A stretch of DNA of 7,682 nt from an uncultured Ruminococcus sp. Lineage in GTDB: Bacteria; Bacillota; Clostridia; Oscillospirales; Acutalibacteraceae. The notes below the pieces were generated by a model. It saw only the letters and a list, made by a program, of their open reading frames with translations. It had not been told where the DNA came from and did no database searches. The stretch lies in contig CACYDE010000200.1 in the NCBI GenBank assembly GCA_902773045.1, forward strand, positions 1 through 7,682, written 5' to 3'. The position numbers and the translations under genes are program-made. Shown here piece after piece: positions 6,504-7,682 of this stretch. Numbering within the stretch: the first letter of the stretch is position 1; each line of letters starts with the position of its first letter.

Positions 6504-7037
6504 TTATATCTCAAACTCAAGGATCTCACAGTTTCCTATTCCGAAATTTGCGTATTCCTCGTTCGTCATATCATAGAAATAAGAACGAACTACTCTCGAG
6601 ATCCCATTGTGAGCAACGATAAGATATATCTTGTCATCTTCTTTAAGTCTGTCGAGAAGATTATATATTCTCTGAGCAAGCTTCATCATGGACTCGCCTC
6701 CGCTGTAGCTGTCCGCAAAGTTTCTTTTCGCCAGACGAAAATCCTCACCGTCTCTTGCGGTCGCTTCAAACTTTCCGAAACACTGTTCGATCAGCTCAGG
6801 TTCAACTCTCAGCGGAATACCGGTTATCTCGCTGATGTGTCTCGCGGTTTCCTTTGCTCTGACGAGAGGGGAGCAGATGATCTCGTTGATCCTGTAATCG
6901 CTCTGTTTTATGACCTCTCCCAAAGCTTCCGCTTGTCTGTGACCTTCTTCCGTCAATTCGATATCTGTTATTCCGCATATTTTATTTTCAACGTTCCACA
7001 CCGTCTGACCGTGACGTGTAAAGTAAAGCTTTTTCAA
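6504..7037 (-). CDS. Histidine phosphatase family protein (phosphoglycerate-mutase-like)
   Basis: A 177-residue cytoplasmic protein of the histidine phosphatase (branch 1) superfamily. The phosphorylated His is His9 in the N-terminal FTRHGQT motif (Arg8-His9-Gly10). Arg60 lies in SPLVRAKETA, Glu81/Glu84 in the acidic pocket segment, and the second catalytic His is His143 in VAHNG. The active-site set is complete. At about 177 residues it is shorter than true cofactor-dependent phosphoglycerate mutases (about 230-250), so a phosphatase on a small sugar or nucleotide phosphate is more likely; the substrate cannot be told. The start must be TTG: the in-frame TAA at 7046-7044 lies three codons upstream and no ATG precedes the RHG motif. 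AGGAGG lies 10 nt upstream of it. The zinc-ribbon gene is upstream on the same strand, 150 bp away. Confidence 0.93.
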   Translation of the reverse strand: MKKLYFTRHGQTVWNVENKICGITDIELTEEGHRQAEALGEVIKQSDYRINEIICSPLVRAKETARHISEITGIPLRVEPELIEQCFGKFEATARDGEDFRLAKRNFADSYSGGESMMKLAQRIYNLLDRLKEDDKIYLIVAHNGISRVVRSYFYDMTNEEYANFGIGNCEILEFEI

Positions 7038-7047
7038 TTTACATTAT

Positions 7048-7053
7048 CCTCCT
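7048..7053 (-). promoter_or_regulatory. Strong ribosome binding site for a TTG start
   Basis: A perfect AGGAGG on the minus strand sits 10 nt before the TTG at 7037. An out-of-frame ATG followed directly by TAA lies in between, only 3 nt from AGGAGG and so too close for normal initiation. Confidence 0.8.
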
Positions 7054-7075
7054 AACATGGCGCGCAGTACAAAAT

Positions 7076-7119
7076 CTGTCGGGAACCCCGACAGGCACAC
7101 CGCACCCTTACTTTTTGAG
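7076..7119. repeat. Intergenic hairpin-plus-box element, copy B
   Basis: A stable CTGTCGGG-AAC-CCCGACAG hairpin (7076-7094, 8-bp stem) is followed after 6 bp by the box CGCACCCTTACTTTTTGAG (7101-7119). This matches copy A at 17 of 19 box positions, in the same order and with the same loop. On the minus strand it lies between the zinc-ribbon and phosphatase genes. The hairpin is followed there by only ATTTTG, so it is at best a weak terminator. Confidence 0.5.
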
Positions 7120-7133
7120 ATTTGAAAACTTCA

Positions 7134-7180
7134 TCGTCCGAGTAATACAATTTCTATAATCTATAAATTGTATCCGACGA
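7134..7180. repeat. Long imperfect inverted repeat between two minus-strand genes
   Basis: ATACAATTT (7145-7153) pairs with AAATTGTAT (7165-7173). Outside it TCGTC (7134-7138) pairs with GACGA (7176-7180) around unequal bulges, and TATA/TATA can pair in the loop. On the minus strand it begins 8 nt after the zinc-ribbon stop. It lacks a U-tract, so it could be an mRNA 3'-end structure, an operator or part of a small mobile repeat. Confidence 0.55.
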
Positions 7181-7187
7181 GCCGTTC

Positions 7188-7400
7188 CTAAAGCCGCGCG
7201 TCAAGAATTATCTTCCCACAGTTTCCGCAGTAGTTCGCCTGTATTTCAAACTGAGTCAAATTATATCTGACGTTCGTCAGTCTCTGACCTGTGTAAAACA
7301 GTCCCGGATTTTCACCCTCCGCCATAAACTTCACCGGCGTTCTTCCGTCTCCTCTGACAACGCCTTTTTTCATTTCTCTGCTGCAATACGGACATTTCAT
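7188..7400 (-). CDS. Small zinc-ribbon protein (DUF6487-like)
   Basis: A 70-residue protein with an N-terminal CPYC knuckle (Cys3, Cys6) and a C-terminal CGNCGK knuckle (Cys58, Cys61), expected to bind one zinc ion. Between them is a segment containing GDGRTPVKFMAEGE and a string of beta-like strands. The overall pattern matches the small PF20097/DUF6487-type zinc-ribbon proteins, whose role is not known. It has no signal peptide or membrane segment. The ATG at 7400 has GAGGTG 7 nt upstream (7413-7408). The stop is TAG. It may share a transcript with the downstream phosphatase gene, but the structured 150-bp gap argues for caution. No strong promoter is seen upstream; a TGG-TAAATT extended -10-like sequence lies near 7424-7432. 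Confidence 0.8.
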   Translation of the reverse strand: MKCPYCSREMKKGVVRGDGRTPVKFMAEGENPGLFYTGQRLTNVRYNLTQFEIQANYCGNCGKIILDARL

Positions 7401-7413
7401 AATCCTTCACCTC

Positions 7414-7600
7414 AACAATGTAATAATTTACCAAATCAACGTTCATTCAAATGGGTAACAGTACAGGTGACACAAAGTTGACAGTTCAAAACTTTGAAAA
7501 ACCGCCATCAAGAAAAAAAGGAAACTTTCAGGCTGTGGGCTTCGCCCACTTCTATTTTGGACTGCGTCACAAAACTCCTGCATCAGAACTTCAAATCTTC
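7414..7600. other. Non-coding stretch with inverted repeats
   Basis: No gene is seen from 7401 to the end. This part holds CAAAGTT (7473-7479) with AACTTTG (7490-7496), and a GC-rich hairpin GTGGGC-TTC-GCCCAC (7535-7549). The hairpin stands out against AT-rich surroundings. It is followed by TTCTATTTT on the + strand and, 15 nt later, by TTTTTTT on the minus strand, so neither side is a good terminator. Confidence 0.5.
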
Positions 7601-7653
7601 TTAGGAACTGTGAAGAAATAAATTTTCAATTTATGCTTAGGATAATTTGTTCT
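7601..7653 (+). repeat. Intergenic repeat shared with 3087-3138, copy 2
   Basis: AGGAACTGT (7603-7611) starts a 25-base stretch that matches the minus strand at 3135-3111 in 21 positions, with looser similarity up to TAATTTG (7643-7649). Two inverted repeats follow: TTGTTC-T-GAACAA (7647-7659) and GCAAA-TT-TTTGC (7661-7672). The element probably continues beyond the window. Confidence 0.45.
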
Positions 7654-7682
7654 GAACAAGGCAAATTTTTGCAGGAATACTA

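Noticed and set aside
7535..7549. GC-rich hairpin as a rho-independent terminator
   Set aside because: There is no directly adjacent T-run on either strand and no gene ends next to it in the window.

Overview
The window looks like chromosomal DNA from an anaerobic, gut-type Clostridia member, probably Oscillospiraceae/Ruminococcus-like. This rests on gene content: a BspA-type leucine-rich repeat protein with starch-binding-like modules and a C-terminal dockerin, Big_2 and G5 cell-envelope proteins, AGGAGG-type ribosome binding sites and a TTG start. No marker gene is present, so the assignment is an inference.

Layout. Positions 2-2905 (+) hold the 3' 967 codons of a very large secreted protein whose start lies upstream of the window: LRR block, starch-binding-like module, acidic 5-residue repeats, second starch-binding-like module, longer acidic repeats, second LRR block, dockerin. 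The 236-bp gap after it contains an 8-bp tandem repeat, a hairpin-plus-box element, a palindrome, a strong bidirectional terminator and a copy of a second intergenic repeat. Four genes on the minus strand follow. They are a lipoprotein-like D,D-carboxypeptidase (VanY/M15B) with two Big_2 domains (3142-4569), a membrane-anchored G5 plus M23/LytM-type peptidase (4723-6249), a histidine-phosphatase (phosphoglycerate-mutase-like) protein (6504-7037) and a 70-residue zinc-ribbon protein (7188-7400). The last 282 bp carry no gene but hold several inverted repeats and the second copy of the 3' repeat.

How they fit together. The three large proteins act at or outside the cell envelope: a substrate or starch-binding surface or complex subunit, and two peptidoglycan-trimming enzymes. 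Each contains a Ser/Thr/Asp/Glu-rich linker. The two peptidase genes look like separate transcription units, because each has an extended -10 promoter (TGn-TATAAT) and a hairpin terminator separates them. The two small minus-strand genes may be co-transcribed, but the 150-bp gap between them is full of secondary structure.

The most noteworthy points are the dockerin-bearing LRR/starch-binding architecture, the replacement of the usual catalytic-site His by Gln in the M23 domain, and two apparently dispersed intergenic elements that each occur twice in 7.7 kb. I see no phage, CRISPR, toxin or defence system, and no convincing new enzymatic system.
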